A DNA stretch of 64,000 nucleotides, taken from NCBI RefSeq assembly GCF_029854215.1, contig NZ_CP122961.1, positions 2,294,001 to 2,358,000 on the forward strand, read 5' to 3'. The position numbers were made by a program, and so were the translations under genes. The stretch is from Halomonas alkaliantarctica (GTDB lineage: Bacteria > Pseudomonadota > Gammaproteobacteria > Pseudomonadales > Halomonadaceae). Below the pieces are notes generated by a model. It had not been told where the DNA came from and searched no databases. It saw only the letters and a program-made list of their open reading frames with translations. This document shows, one piece after another, positions 15,712 to 24,890 of this stretch; within the stretch, counting starts at the first letter, position 1, and every line of letters starts with the position of its first letter.

Positions 15712-17088
15712 CTACTCGGGGATGCCTCCCTGCGTTAACGCAGCGGGGTCTAGCAGCCGCTCTAGCGTCTCCCGGTCGAGGTCAGTTTTCTCCTCAGCCA
15801 CATCAATAATTGGCCTACCCGCTTGGTAGGCCTCTTTAGCGACAGCGGCGGCGGCGTTGTAGCCAATCACACCATTTAGCGCCGTTACCAAAATGGGATT
15901 TCTGGCCAGCGGGCCTGCCAGGTTATCTTCACGCACTTTAAAGGTGGCAATCGCACGGTCAGCCAGCAGCCGGGCGGTATTACTCATCAAGTTAATTGAG
16001 GTAAGCAGATTGGAGGCCACTAATGGCAGCATCACGTTCAATTGAAAGTTACCACTCTGCCCGGCCACGGTAATGGCAGTATCCAGGCCAATAACCTGTG
16101 CAGCGGCCTGGGCGGCTGACTCTGGAATAACAGGATTAACCTTCCCGGGCATAATCGAGCTCCCAGGTTGTAATGCCTCAAGCTCAATTTCTCCCAACCC
16201 AGCCAACGGCCCTGAATTCATCCAGCGCAGGTCATTGGCAATTTTCATAATCACACAGGCTAAACCTTTCAACTGCCCTGAAAGCTCTACCGCCGCATCC
16301 TGGGAAGAGAGGCTGGCAAAGAAGCTGTCATTAGGGGTGAACTTCAACCCCGTCTGATCGCTCAACTCTTGAGCGACCTGCTCTGCAAAGCCGATAGGTG
16401 CGTTAATGCCGGTACCCACGGCGGTGCCACCTTGAGCTAATCGGCAGACTCTTTGCATGGCGCTATCAAAGCGCTCAATGGCCTGACCTAGTTGGCTCGA
16501 CCAGGCACCCAGCTCTTGATCCATGCGCAGCGGCATGGCATCCATCAGGTGCGTGCGGCCGGTTTTTACCACGTGGCTGAGCTCGCTAGCACGTTGATCA
16601 ATAATGTCACGTAGGTGAACGAGGGATGGGCGCAGTGATTCGTGTACCGCGATGGCAGCCGAAAGATGAATCGCCGTGGGAATCACATCATTGCTGGACT
16701 GCCCCATATTGACGTGATCATTCGGGGTGACCTCAACGCCCTCACGGCTAGCCAGTGTTGCCAACACCTCGTTGACGTTCATATTGGTGGAGGTACCTGA
16801 CCCGGTTTGGAAAACGTCGATAGGAAAATGCTGGTCGTGCTTGCCCGTTAACACTTCACGAGCTGCTTTTTGAATTGCCTCCCCTCGCGCACTATCAAGC
16901 CCTCCTAGCGTTTGATTGGCCCGGGCGGCCGCTAGCTTGATACGTGTGACCGCATGAATAAAAGCCACAGGCATAGGCGAATGAGAGACAGGAAAATTAT
17001 TGACTGCCCGCTGGGTCTGTGCCCCATAAAGGGCGTCGGAAGGCACTTCCAGTTCGCCCATGCTGTCGCGTTCCATCCGTGTTGCCAT
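15712..17088 (-). CDS. fumC: Class II fumarate hydratase
   Basis: FumC interconverts fumarate and malate in the TCA cycle without an Fe-S cluster. The protein has MGELEVPSDALYGAQTQRAV, GSGTSTNMNVNEV, TGRTHLMDAMPLRMDQE, GGTAVGTGINAP and the family signature GSSIMPGKVNPVIPE. ATG 17088 is preceded by GGGAGC; upstream TTG and ATG codons are less likely starts. The gene is monocistronic and divergent from the phasin gene. Confidence 0.95.
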   Translation of the reverse strand: MATRMERDSMGELEVPSDALYGAQTQRAVNNFPVSHSPMPVAFIHAVTRIKLAAARANQTLGGLDSARGEAIQKAAREVLTGKHDQHFPIDVFQTGSGTSTNMNVNEVLATLASREGVEVTPNDHVNMGQSSNDVIPTAIHLSAAIAVHESLRPSLVHLRDIIDQRASELSHVVKTGRTHLMDAMPLRMDQELGAWSSQLGQAIERFDSAMQRVCRLAQGGTAVGTGINAPIGFAEQVAQELSDQTGLKFTPNDSFFASLSSQDAAVELSGQLKGLACVIMKIANDLRWMNSGPLAGLGEIELEALQPGSSIMPGKVNPVIPESAAQAAAQVIGLDTAITVAGQSGNFQLNVMLPLVASNLLTSINLMSNTARLLADRAIATFKVREDNLAGPLARNPILVTALNGVIGYNAAAAVAKEAYQAGRPIIDVAEEKTDLDRETLERLLDPAALTQGGIPE

Positions 17089-17254
17089 TGCTCTTGCTCC
17101 CATCAATGAGATTAATAGTGATGCTTATTTGAGCGCATAGCCGATCCATCGTTCGCTAGCTAAGGCCACATCCCCTCCCTTCAAGCTAGCTGGTTAGACC
17201 CTACGGGTAAACACGTCGTTACCTCGCGTCGTTTAAAATGCCAAAAACCAAATG

Positions 17255-17283
17255 TTGCACTGCACAAAAACACTTGCTATGCT
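17255..17283 (+). promoter_or_regulatory. Phasin promoter with overlapping TGC-N3-GCA palindrome
   Basis: TTGCAC (17255-17260), 17-bp spacer and TATGCT (17278-17283) form a good sigma-70 promoter about 85 bp before the phasin gene. TGCACTGCA (17256-17264) lies over the -35 box and resembles the TGC-N3-GCA type of site used by the PHA-sensing repressor PhaR in other proteobacteria; the link is inference. Confidence 0.55.
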
Positions 17284-17372
17284 GCACCGCAAGATAGCTT
17301 AAAAAGCTACTCATTCAATAAGCAGCGCCAACCTCTGGATAGCTGCTTTGGCAAGACTAAACCCAGGAGAGT

Positions 17373-17753
17373 ATGACGATGCGTACATTAAATACTAACG
17401 AAATGACTCAGCAGTTTGACAACATGTTTATGGCGCCTGTCCGCGCTTACATGGCATTGAGCATCGATTACAGCGAAAAAATGCTTAACGCTCAGATGGA
17501 CGCCAGCAAAGCCTATGTCGATACCGGCATTGCGCAAATGCGTCAAATGATGGACGTAAAAGACGCTGAGGGCCTGCGCAGCTACATGGAAGGTCAGCAA
17601 AAAGTGGCTAAAGAGCTGGCTGAGCGTGTTAAGGGCGATACCGATAAAGTCGTATCTCTACAGCAGGACTTTATCCAGAAAAGCCAGAAAATTACTGAAG
17701 ACAACGTTAAGCAAGCGCAAACTGCTGCTAGCAAATTGAGCAAAACTGCTTAA
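17373..17753 (+). CDS. Phasin family protein (polyhydroxyalkanoate granule-associated)
   Basis: The 126-residue, almost entirely helical protein has LNTNEMTQQFDNMFMAPVRAY at its start and AKELAERVKGDTDKVVSLQQ in the middle, the pattern of small proteobacterial phasins (Phasin_2 type). Phasins coat PHA granules and control their size and number. AGGAG stands upstream; ATG 17379 is a possible alternative start. No PHA synthase gene is in the window, so the link to storage polymer rests on family knowledge. Confidence 0.85.
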   Translation: MTMRTLNTNEMTQQFDNMFMAPVRAYMALSIDYSEKMLNAQMDASKAYVDTGIAQMRQMMDVKDAEGLRSYMEGQQKVAKELAERVKGDTDKVVSLQQDFIQKSQKITEDNVKQAQTAASKLSKTA

Positions 17754-17790
17754 TCGCTTATTGAAACAGTAAGCTAGTCAGTAATTTGTA

Positions 17791-17830
17791 TAGAACGCCC
17801 CTGTTGGCCCTCGCCGACAGGGGCGTTCTA
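17791..17830. terminator. Terminator between phasin and hda
   Basis: A perfect 14-bp stem TAGAACGCCCCTGT/ACAGGGGCGTTCTA lies between the convergent phasin and hda genes. T tracts are poor on both sides. Confidence 0.72.
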
Positions 17831-17862
17831 GTTACTGTCATTAACATGTTTTACCAGCGGCT

Positions 17863-18570
17863 TCACCAACCGAGAGCGGATTTCACAAACGGAATCGTCA
17901 ATTTACGCTTGGCCGATAGCGATTCTTTATCCAGGGTTTCCACTGCACGGCAAAGTTCACCTAACTCGCGGGGGCCACGATGCAAAATATAGCGCCCGAC
18001 GTCATCGGGAAGCTGCATCCCTCTCACGCTGGCGCGTAGCTTTAGCGCTGCCAAACGTTCAATGTCATCCTCTAAGGGATGTACATGAAAAGTCACGCCC
18101 CAGGTTAACCGCGATGCCAGATCGGGCAGCACCACGTTTAGCTGTCGTGGGGAAGCACTTGCGGCAATCACTAATTTTTTACCCGCATCTCTTAGTCGGT
18201 TAAATGCATGAAACAGCGCTTCTTCCCAGCGCTTGCGGCCAATCACGCACTCCAAGTCATCAATGGCAACAAGATCCAGACGTTCGATGTCTTCAAGCAT
18301 TAACGGCGGAAAGTGGCCCAGGTCATTCAGCGGTAAGTAAAGCGCGCGTTTATCTGCATCCGAGGCTGCGTGACACGCCGCCTGAAGCAGATGGCTACGC
18401 CCTACCCCTGGCGCTCCCCACAGATAAAGAAACTGCTCACCCTCCGGGGCCAACTGCTGGGCAAGATTGTCTACCAGCGGCGTATTTGCACGCGCCACAT
18501 AGTAATTACCAAAGGTCGCGTCGTCACGCAGTCCAATTCCCAAGGGAAGCTGTGCCGGTGCTCGGCTCAT
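17863..18570 (-). CDS. hda: DnaA regulatory inactivator Hda
   Basis: The 235-residue AAA+ protein has an N-terminal clamp-binding QLPL motif, an Hda-type P-loop GAPGVGRSHLLQA, Walker B LVAIDDLECV, sensor I VIAASASPRQL and the box VII segment DLASRLTWGVTF. Bound to the sliding clamp, Hda makes DnaA hydrolyse ATP so that replication does not re-initiate. Its start overlaps the stop of the upstream perM-like gene by 4 bp (ATGA). Confidence 0.93.
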   Translation of the reverse strand: MSRAPAQLPLGIGLRDDATFGNYYVARANTPLVDNLAQQLAPEGEQFLYLWGAPGVGRSHLLQAACHAASDADKRALYLPLNDLGHFPPLMLEDIERLDLVAIDDLECVIGRKRWEEALFHAFNRLRDAGKKLVIAASASPRQLNVVLPDLASRLTWGVTFHVHPLEDDIERLAALKLRASVRGMQLPDDVGRYILHRGPRELGELCRAVETLDKESLSAKRKLTIPFVKSALGW

Positions 18571-19697
18571 GGTGACTCCCGTCCATCGAGGTGGCCCAAT
18601 TCGTCATGGTGTGAAGAACTGGTCTCAATGATTGGCGTATGTTTGTCGGTATTTTTTTCGTCGTATAACTCGCTATGCTGATAGCGCACTTTTACTTCTT
18701 TTAGCAGTACTAGAATCACCGCGGCAACGGGCAGTGCCAACAACACCCCTGTTAAGCCAAATAGATTACCCCCCGCCAGCACGGCAAATATAACCGCAAC
18801 CGGATGCAGGCCAATTTTATCGCCCAACAATTTAGGCTGCAGAATCACGCTCTCAGCCATTTGGCCAATACTAAACACCAGGATAACCCCTAGCACCGCC
18901 CACCAAGTAGCGTACTGGAACAGCGCGACGACAAGGGCAATCGCTAGGCCGACAATAAAGCCCAAGAACGGCACAATACTTACTAACCCGGAAACAAAGC
19001 CGATCAACAGCCCAAAATTAAGCCCCATCAGCGTTAAGCCCACCGCATAAATGATCCCTAAGCAGAGCATCACCAGCAGTTGCCCACGTAAAAACGATGA
19101 CAGCACTTCATCGCAACGACGCGCCAACCGGAAGGTATCGTCTGCCCACTGACGTGGCACGAGATTGGCAATATTGGTCAGCAGACGGTTCCAGTCCAGG
19201 AGTAAATAGAAGGTAACCACAGGTATCAACGCCACATAGGTAATCCATGAAACAAAGGCCATACCGGAACGGCCAATTTGCCCGAGCGCCTGGGCTAAAT
19301 AGCCGCCAGCATCGCGCCAGTTTTCGGCCAGCGTCTCGCGCGCATTGGTTAACTCGGCAGTTAAGTCATAACCGGTCCACACCTGCACTTGAGGAGCGAG
19401 GGTATTTTCTACCCAATTGAAGATACCCGGAATAGCCTCGCCCAGTTGCTTAATCTGTTGAACAAGAAGCGGTATTAAAATCAACAAACTCACCACGAGC
19501 ACGACCAGCAACACTAAAAACACGCTACTCACCGCGAACGGCCGATTCATGCCCCAGCGTTGGAAACGGTTAGCCAGCGGATCAGCTAGGTAAGCAAGAA
19601 TCATCCCGGCAATAAAAGGCATCAGAACCGCATCTAACAAATAGATTAAACCGCCTATCACCACCAAAAATAGGACACCCCACCAAGAATTCCGCAT
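18567..19697 (-). CDS. AI-2E family transporter (PerM-like)
   Basis: The 376-residue protein has about eight membrane spans and the AI-2E/PerM family pattern: FIAGMILAYLADPLANRFQRW, VVTFYLLLDWNRLL, and GDKIGLHPVAVIFAVLAGGNLFGLTG near the C terminus. Members move small molecules or ions; some were assigned to AI-2 export or Na+/H+ antiport. The substrate here is unknown. It is translationally coupled to hda and divergent from purM, the same neighbourhood as in many gammaproteobacteria. Confidence 0.88.
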   Translation of the reverse strand: MRNSWWGVLFLVVIGGLIYLLDAVLMPFIAGMILAYLADPLANRFQRWGMNRPFAVSSVFLVLLVVLVVSLLILIPLLVQQIKQLGEAIPGIFNWVENTLAPQVQVWTGYDLTAELTNARETLAENWRDAGGYLAQALGQIGRSGMAFVSWITYVALIPVVTFYLLLDWNRLLTNIANLVPRQWADDTFRLARRCDEVLSSFLRGQLLVMLCLGIIYAVGLTLMGLNFGLLIGFVSGLVSIVPFLGFIVGLAIALVVALFQYATWWAVLGVILVFSIGQMAESVILQPKLLGDKIGLHPVAVIFAVLAGGNLFGLTGVLLALPVAAVILVLLKEVKVRYQHSELYDEKNTDKHTPIIETSSSHHDELGHLDGRESP

Positions 19698-19752
19698 AGT
19701 TACCTCTCAAACGTGGACTTAATCCAACCACTTATCGTGACTATTTTCATTT

Positions 19753-19800
19753 ATCACTACTATTTTTGCTGATCGATACTATTTTGCTCATCGATACTAT
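19753..19800. repeat. Iterated AT-rich unit in the perM-purM intergenic region
   Basis: ATCACTACTATTTTTGCTG, ATCGATACTATTTTGCTC and ATCGATACTAT follow one another with a period of 18-19 bp in the 258-bp divergent region. It is a possible multi-site operator or a slipped-strand duplication. I found no E. coli-type PurR box here. Confidence 0.6.
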
Positions 19801-19955
19801 GCCGCATATGAGTAAAAGCCGCTTGTAAGCTTTGCATAATATGTCACAGCGGTGCGGCCTGCGTCGCTGGGTGTTACAATCCGCTCCAGTTATCGTCCAG
19901 CACTGGCCATGTCGCCAGCACTACCAGCACCGCTATTTGCTTCACAGGATCTGTC

Positions 19956-21023
19956 ATGACCGAGACCTCCACTTCTTCGGCTACTCCTTCTCTCAGCTAT
20001 AAGGACGCAGGCGTCGATATTGATGCCGGTAACGCCTTAGTTGACCGCATTAAACACGTTGCCAAACGCACTACTCGCCCAGAAGTAATGGGCGGACTTG
20101 GCGGCTTTGGCGCGCTATGCGAGATCCCAGCGGGCTATCGGCAGCCCGTGCTCGTCTCTGGTACCGATGGCGTCGGCACCAAGCTGCGTCTGGCGATGGA
20201 TCTTGGCAAACACGACACCATTGGTATTGATTTGGTCGCTATGTGTGTCAACGATCTCATCGTGGCCGGCGCCGAACCACTTATATTCCTCGACTACTAT
20301 GCCACGGGTAAGCTCGATGTGGATATTGCTGCTGACGTTGTCACCGGCATTGGCACTGGTTGCGAACTGGCTGGCTGCGCCCTGGTAGGCGGCGAAACCG
20401 CCGAAATGCCGGGCATGTATGAAGGCAGCGACTACGATTTAGCGGGCTTTTGCGTGGGCGTGGTTGAAAAAGCAGACATTTTAGATGGCAGCAAAGTGGC
20501 CGAAGGCGACGTCATATTGGGGCTTGCCTCATCAGGGCCACACTCCAACGGCTACTCACTGATTCGTAAAATCCTTGAGGTTAGCAACGCATCGCTAGAG
20601 ACCGACATCGACGGTAAGACCCTTGGCGACGCACTTATGGCCCCCACCCGTATCTACGTTAAATCACTGCTCTCCTTAATGCGCGGCAGCGAAATCGCGG
20701 TGCATGCGTTATCGCACATCACCGGTGGTGGATTGCTTGAAAACATTCCCCGCGTGCTGCCGGACAATCTCGCTGCGCATATTGATATTGCCAGTTGGCA
20801 GCGCCCCGCTGTGTTTGATTGGCTCCAAGCCAACGGCAACGTGAATGAAACCGAAATGCACCGCGTGCTCAATTGCGGTATTGGCATGGTCGTTGTGGTG
20901 CCTCAGCATCAAGCAGAGCAAGCGGTGGCTCATTTGGAAGCCGAAGGCGAATCAGTTTACCGCCTCGGCCAGATCGTTGAGCGCCAAGAGGACGCCGTTA
21001 TTCTGGAGAACCTCTCGGCATGA
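19956..21023 (+). CDS. purM: Phosphoribosylformylglycinamidine cyclo-ligase (AIR synthetase)
   Basis: The 355-residue protein matches PurM in full: [82 protein letters not shown] and [17 protein letters not shown]. It makes aminoimidazole ribotide in purine synthesis. It is the first gene of a two-gene operon with purN, whose start overlaps its stop by 4 bp. Confidence 0.97.
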   Translation: MTETSTSSATPSLSYKDAGVDIDAGNALVDRIKHVAKRTTRPEVMGGLGGFGALCEIPAGYRQPVLVSGTDGVGTKLRLAMDLGKHDTIGIDLVAMCVNDLIVAGAEPLIFLDYYATGKLDVDIAADVVTGIGTGCELAGCALVGGETAEMPGMYEGSDYDLAGFCVGVVEKADILDGSKVAEGDVILGLASSGPHSNGYSLIRKILEVSNASLETDIDGKTLGDALMAPTRIYVKSLLSLMRGSEIAVHALSHITGGGLLENIPRVLPDNLAAHIDIASWQRPAVFDWLQANGNVNETEMHRVLNCGIGMVVVVPQHQAEQAVAHLEAEGESVYRLGQIVERQEDAVILENLSA

Positions 21024-21769
21024 CCAATACGGACTACCAGAGCGATACCATCAAAGACGTAACGCCAGAACCACTGGGTGCACGCCGTATTGTGGTGCTT
21101 ATTTCAGGTAGTGGCAGCAATTTGCAGGCGCTGATTGATGCTCAGTCCCACGACCGCTTAGGCGGCGGCGAGATCGTCGCGGTCATTTCCAATATCGCTG
21201 ACGCCTATGGTTTAAAGCGCGCCCGCGAAGCGGGCATTAATGCGGTTGCGCTACCCCACCGGGAATACGATAGCCGCGAAGCTTATGACGGCGCCTTGAT
21301 CAAAGTCATTGAGCGCCACGAGCCGGACCTGATTGTACTGGCAGGCTTTATGCGCATTTTGACGCCGCGCTTTGTGCAGCGCTTCCTGGGCCGAATGCTG
21401 AATATCCACCCTTCGTTACTGCCGGACTACCAAGGGCTCAACACCCACGCCCGCGCCCTGGCAGACGGTGTTGCCAGCCACGGCTGTAGCGTTCACTTCG
21501 TTACCGAAGATTTGGACGGTGGTCCGGTGGTACTGCAGGCAGAGCTGCTGGTCAACGCTGACGACACGGCTGAAACACTGCAAGAGAAAGTTCGTGACCG
21601 CGAACATTTGATCTACCCGATTGCGGTGCAGTGGTTTTTGGAAGGCAGACTGCAGTTCAGCGCCGAAGGCGCCAAAATGGACGGTCATCTTCTGCCGGAA
21701 CACGGTATGCGGCTTTCCCACGCCGATGCAGCAGAAGAGCTTGATGAGGAGCTCGACGAAGAGTCGTAA
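21020..21769 (+). CDS. purN: Phosphoribosylglycinamide formyltransferase, 10-formyl-THF type
   Basis: The 249-residue protein has the GAR transformylase core [40 protein letters not shown] and [20 protein letters not shown], with the catalytic Asn-His-Asp set, and [18 protein letters not shown]. It adds the formyl group to GAR. Compared with about 212 residues in E. coli, it has an N-terminal extension of roughly 20 residues and an acidic C-terminal tail ([11 protein letters not shown]), a trait common in halophiles. It is coupled to purM through an ATGA overlap. Confidence 0.95.
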   Translation: MTNTDYQSDTIKDVTPEPLGARRIVVLISGSGSNLQALIDAQSHDRLGGGEIVAVISNIADAYGLKRAREAGINAVALPHREYDSREAYDGALIKVIERHEPDLIVLAGFMRILTPRFVQRFLGRMLNIHPSLLPDYQGLNTHARALADGVASHGCSVHFVTEDLDGGPVVLQAELLVNADDTAETLQEKVRDREHLIYPIAVQWFLEGRLQFSAEGAKMDGHLLPEHGMRLSHADAAEELDEELDEES

Positions 21770-21831
21770 GACTGACTAGTTAACACTACTGCGCTTGAGC
21801 ATCAGGCAATTGCTTTGCTTTGATACCAAGC

Positions 21832-21914
21832 GCAGGTTTCCACGAGGGCGCTGTGAACCCATCCCTGGGCGCTACTTTTTCCATCCCTGGAAAAAGACCC
21901 TCGTTTCAACCTGC
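21832..21914. repeat. Three-way-junction palindromic repeat
   Basis: An outer stem GCAGGTT...ACGAGGG (left) pairs with CCCTCGT...AACCTGC (right). Inside are two hairpins, CCCA-TCCC-TGGG flanked by GCG/CGC, and TTTTTCCA-TCCC-TGGAAAAA. Both inner loops share CCATCCCTGG. The cloverleaf-like design and intergenic place between convergent purN and dcd fit a dispersed repetitive extragenic palindrome; it could also stop transcription from both sides. Confidence 0.8.
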
Positions 21915-21961
21915 CCTTATCCTCGCTATCGAGTTTGTACACTCAATCGCCTATTCCAGAA

Positions 21962-22528
21962 TTAGGTACGCGGCAGAGTAACCCCACGCTGCCCCATATA
22001 CTTTCCACCCCGGTCTTTATAAGAGGTTTCGCATACTTCATCCGACTCTAGGAAAAGCATTTGCGCAACGCCTTCATGCGCATAGATTTTCGCCGGCAAA
22101 TTAGTGGTGTTAGAGAATTCCAGCGTAACGTGACCTTCCCACTCGGGCTCCAACGGCGTCACGTTGACAATAATGCCACAGCGCGCGTAGGTAGATTTAC
22201 CCAGGCAAATAGTGAGCACGTTGCGGGGAATCCGGAAGTACTCCACCGTGCGCGCCAGCGCGAAAGAGTTGGGTGGAATAATGCATACGTCGCCTTTAAT
22301 ATCGACGAAGCTTTTCGCATCAAACGCCTTGGGATCAACTATCGCTGAATGAATATTGGTAAAGACCTTGAATTCATCAGAGCAGCGCACGTCATAGCCA
22401 TAGCTTGAAGTGCCGTAGGAAATCACGCGCTGTTCATTCACATAGCGCACTTGCTCGGCTTCAAACGGCTCAATCATCGCGTCGCTTTTGGCCATGCGAC
22501 GAATCCAATTATCAGATTTAATACTCAT
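21962..22528 (-). CDS. dcd: dCTP deaminase
   Basis: The 188-residue protein has the trimeric dCTP deaminase/dUTPase-fold motifs [43 protein letters not shown] and the active-site strand [17 protein letters not shown]. It makes dUTP from dCTP, the main source of dUMP for thymidylate in gammaproteobacteria. It lies 11 bp downstream of the Mrp/ApbC gene. Confidence 0.97.
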   Translation of the reverse strand: MSIKSDNWIRRMAKSDAMIEPFEAEQVRYVNEQRVISYGTSSYGYDVRCSDEFKVFTNIHSAIVDPKAFDAKSFVDIKGDVCIIPPNSFALARTVEYFRIPRNVLTICLGKSTYARCGIIVNVTPLEPEWEGHVTLEFSNTTNLPAKIYAHEGVAQMLFLESDEVCETSYKDRGGKYMGQRGVTLPRT

Positions 22529-22539
22529 TTATTTCGTTA

Positions 22540-23340
22540 TCACTCACTAAAGGAAATAGTTGGGCCGTCGCCTTGATTCGCGCTAACCGCTTCAGCGACT
22601 TTTTCGGCAATCGACGCAAAAGTTTGACTCACCGCCCCCTCTGGTTCAGACACTACGCTTGGGCGACCCGAATCCGTCAGTTCCCGGATGGAGAGCGTTA
22701 GCGGCAGGCGTCCAAGCACTTGGGTATCGTACTCTTGAGCGATGCTATCGCCACCGCCGGTGCCGAAAATAGCCGCTTCATGACCACAATTTTCGCAGTG
22801 GTAGAGGCTCATATTTTCAACCACACCAAGCACCGGAACGTTAACCTTCCGGAACATTTCGATCCCTTTACGGGCATCTAACAGTGCAATGTCCTGCGGG
22901 GTGGTGACAATCACCGCGCCAGCGACTGGCACTTTCTGGGCCAGCGTCAATTGGATATCACCGGTGCCGGGGGGCATATCGATCAACAGAAAATCGAGAT
23001 TATCCCATTGGGTTTGCGTCAGCATCTGCTGGAACGCACCCACTACCATCGGCCCGCGCCATACCATTGGCTCACGGGTATTGACCATAAACGCCATCGA
23101 CATAGCCTGAATGCCATGGGCCTCAAGCGGAAGGAATTTGTCATTGCTTGCCGCCTGAGGGCGCGTACCCTCTTTAACACCGAGCATTTGTGCCTGGCTG
23201 GGTCCATAGATATCCGCATCCAGGACACCCACGCGATAGCCCTGTGCAGCCAGTGCTAATGCCAAGTTCACGGTGACAGTGGATTTTCCCACGCCTCCCT
23301 TGCCCGATGCCACTGCAATAATATGCTTAACGCCGTCCAT
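22540..23340 (-). CDS. apbC: Iron-sulfur cluster carrier protein, Mrp/ApbC family (short form)
   Basis: The 266-residue P-loop ATPase starts directly with IIAVASGKGGVGKSTVTVNLA (deviant Walker A), then DADIYGPSQAQMLGV, WRGPMVVGAF, LLIDMPPGTGDIQLTL and the CxxC cluster-binding motif CENCG. It carries and transfers [4Fe-4S] clusters. E. coli Mrp (369 residues) has an extra N-terminal MIP18-like domain that is absent here; the codons upstream of ATG 23340 do not supply it. Confidence 0.93.
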   Translation of the reverse strand: MDGVKHIIAVASGKGGVGKSTVTVNLALALAAQGYRVGVLDADIYGPSQAQMLGVKEGTRPQAASNDKFLPLEAHGIQAMSMAFMVNTREPMVWRGPMVVGAFQQMLTQTQWDNLDFLLIDMPPGTGDIQLTLAQKVPVAGAVIVTTPQDIALLDARKGIEMFRKVNVPVLGVVENMSLYHCENCGHEAAIFGTGGGDSIAQEYDTQVLGRLPLTLSIRELTDSGRPSVVSEPEGAVSQTFASIAEKVAEAVSANQGDGPTISFSE

Positions 23341-23431
23341 TCAATGGCACTCCTCGTTCTAGGTTCTTAATATCTGAATTAACGTTGAGTGAATGATACG
23401 CTTCGCAGCCACAATCATAAACCAACAACAA

Positions 23432-23465
23432 GAGGGCGGATGCCGGTTCCCCGACATCCGCCCTC
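23432..23465 (-). terminator. Intrinsic terminator downstream of the coiled-coil gene
   Basis: GAGGGCGGATG/CATCCGCCCTC, an 11-bp perfect stem, followed on the minus strand by the T-rich TTGTTGTTGG. It ends the transcript of the gene at 23515. Confidence 0.75.
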
Positions 23466-23514
23466 ACTTTAGTAACGAGAAAGGTGCGTTACAGCATTAC
23501 TATCTAGCCACTTA

Positions 23515-24687
23515 TTAGCCAGCGTTTTGCTGCGACTCTTCACTTCCACCATCGCTGTCATTAGCGCTTTCACTTGAAGAACCTTCACCTGACGAGCCCT
23601 CATCCGACGAGCTATCCTGTGAAGGGCTGTCCTGTGAAGATGAAGCCGCCTCACCTGCTGACTCTTCCGCATCGGCTAAGCGGCTATCTAATGTCGACAG
23701 CTCATCGCGCCATTCGCTTAACTGGCCTTCTAAACGCTCCAACTGGCTCTCACGCTCTTCAATATCGCTTTCAACACTCGACACTTCCTCGCGGCCCATC
23801 TCCAAAGCGACCATGACATCATCGAGCTCGCTGCGCACATCGTTCAAGCTCTGTTCTTCCTCTTCGCGAAGCGCCGTTAGCGAATCAACTTCGTTTTGCA
23901 GCTCATCGCGTTCGCTAGTGATGGAGTCACGCTCGCTTTTTAACTCATCAAGCTCGCTTTGGGCAGTTGAGACTTCTTCTTCTAGGCCGCTCAGCTGTTC
24001 ATTCGCTTGGCTAATCTGCTCTTCTAGCCCGGACAACTTCTCTTCCGTGTTGGACAGCTCTTCAACCGCTTGCTGACGCTGCTCCTCGGCTTCCTGACGG
24101 GCGGCTTCGGCCTCCTGGCGGGCTTCTTCCGCACTTGAACGTGCTTCTTCTACTTGCTGAAGAGTACTTTCCGCCTCATCCCGAGCGCTGATGATCTCGT
24201 CGCGCTCTTCGCGCAGCGCGCTCATCTCGCTATCAGCGCTCTCTACCTGCTCGTTAAGAGAGGCAATTTCCTCTTCTAGCGCATCACGCTCAGATTCAAG
24301 TTCTTCCAATCGCGACTGCACATCGCTGACATTGCCTTGGGCGCTTTCAAGCGACGAGCTGGCTTCTTGCTGCTGCGCCTCCAGAGATGCCATCTCCTCC
24401 TGCAGCGCGGCTAAATTGGTTTCAGCTTCCTCAATTTCACTAATGCGCTGGCTCATCTGGCTATTTTCTTGCTCAGCACTGGCGAGCTGCTCCTCTAAGC
24501 TATCGACGCGATCCTGGCGAGAGCCTGCATTCGACTGCGCCATTATCGCCCAGATAACGGCGATAGCAGCGATACCGGCAATCGCTTTTACCCGATTATC
24601 TTGAAAGAGGGTTTTCATATCCGATTTTTTAGCCGGCTCTGGCTTTTTGGCAGGCGGTTGGTTATCCGAGTGGTTTGCTTCCGACAT
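23515..24687 (-). CDS. Inner-membrane protein with a long coiled coil, function unknown
   Basis: The 390-residue protein has a short Pro/Lys-rich N terminus, one membrane span (VKAIAGIAAIAVIWAIMA, residues about 33-50) and about 290 residues of Glu/Gln/Ser-rich heptads (for example RQEAEAARQEAEEQRQQA) predicted as continuous coiled coil. It ends in a 45-residue low-complexity Ser/Asp/Gly tail. The orientation is probably N-in with the coil in the periplasm. I do not recognise a family; coiled-coil matches to SMC or tropomyosin would be compositional. It appears monocistronic with its own terminator. Confidence 0.78.
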   Translation of the reverse strand: MSEANHSDNQPPAKKPEPAKKSDMKTLFQDNRVKAIAGIAAIAVIWAIMAQSNAGSRQDRVDSLEEQLASAEQENSQMSQRISEIEEAETNLAALQEEMASLEAQQQEASSSLESAQGNVSDVQSRLEELESERDALEEEIASLNEQVESADSEMSALREERDEIISARDEAESTLQQVEEARSSAEEARQEAEAARQEAEEQRQQAVEELSNTEEKLSGLEEQISQANEQLSGLEEEVSTAQSELDELKSERDSITSERDELQNEVDSLTALREEEEQSLNDVRSELDDVMVALEMGREEVSSVESDIEERESQLERLEGQLSEWRDELSTLDSRLADAEESAGEAASSSQDSPSQDSSSDEGSSGEGSSSESANDSDGGSEESQQNAG

Positions 24688-24890
24688 TATGCGTTCCTCT
24701 ATGGTCTAAGCTAACGTTTGCCCAAGCTAACGATAATCCGTTGCGCGACGATCAAGTACGTGAATAATGCGCTAACCGTGGATGAGCTCCCCTTAAGCAT
24801 ACACAGCTCACTGTATCTAGCCAGTCTGTTTGCAAAATCGTGTACAAATGTTGCTACTACGTTACCGGACAGACAGGAACCATTATTATT

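Noticed and set aside
19698..19955. E. coli-type PurR operator before purM
   Set aside because: No ACGCAAACG-N-CGTTTGCGT-like palindrome is present.
23813..24604. Ser-rich open frames on the plus strand opposite the coiled-coil gene
   Set aside because: They are the antisense of Glu/Gln/Ala-rich heptads and have no ribosome-binding site or family pattern.
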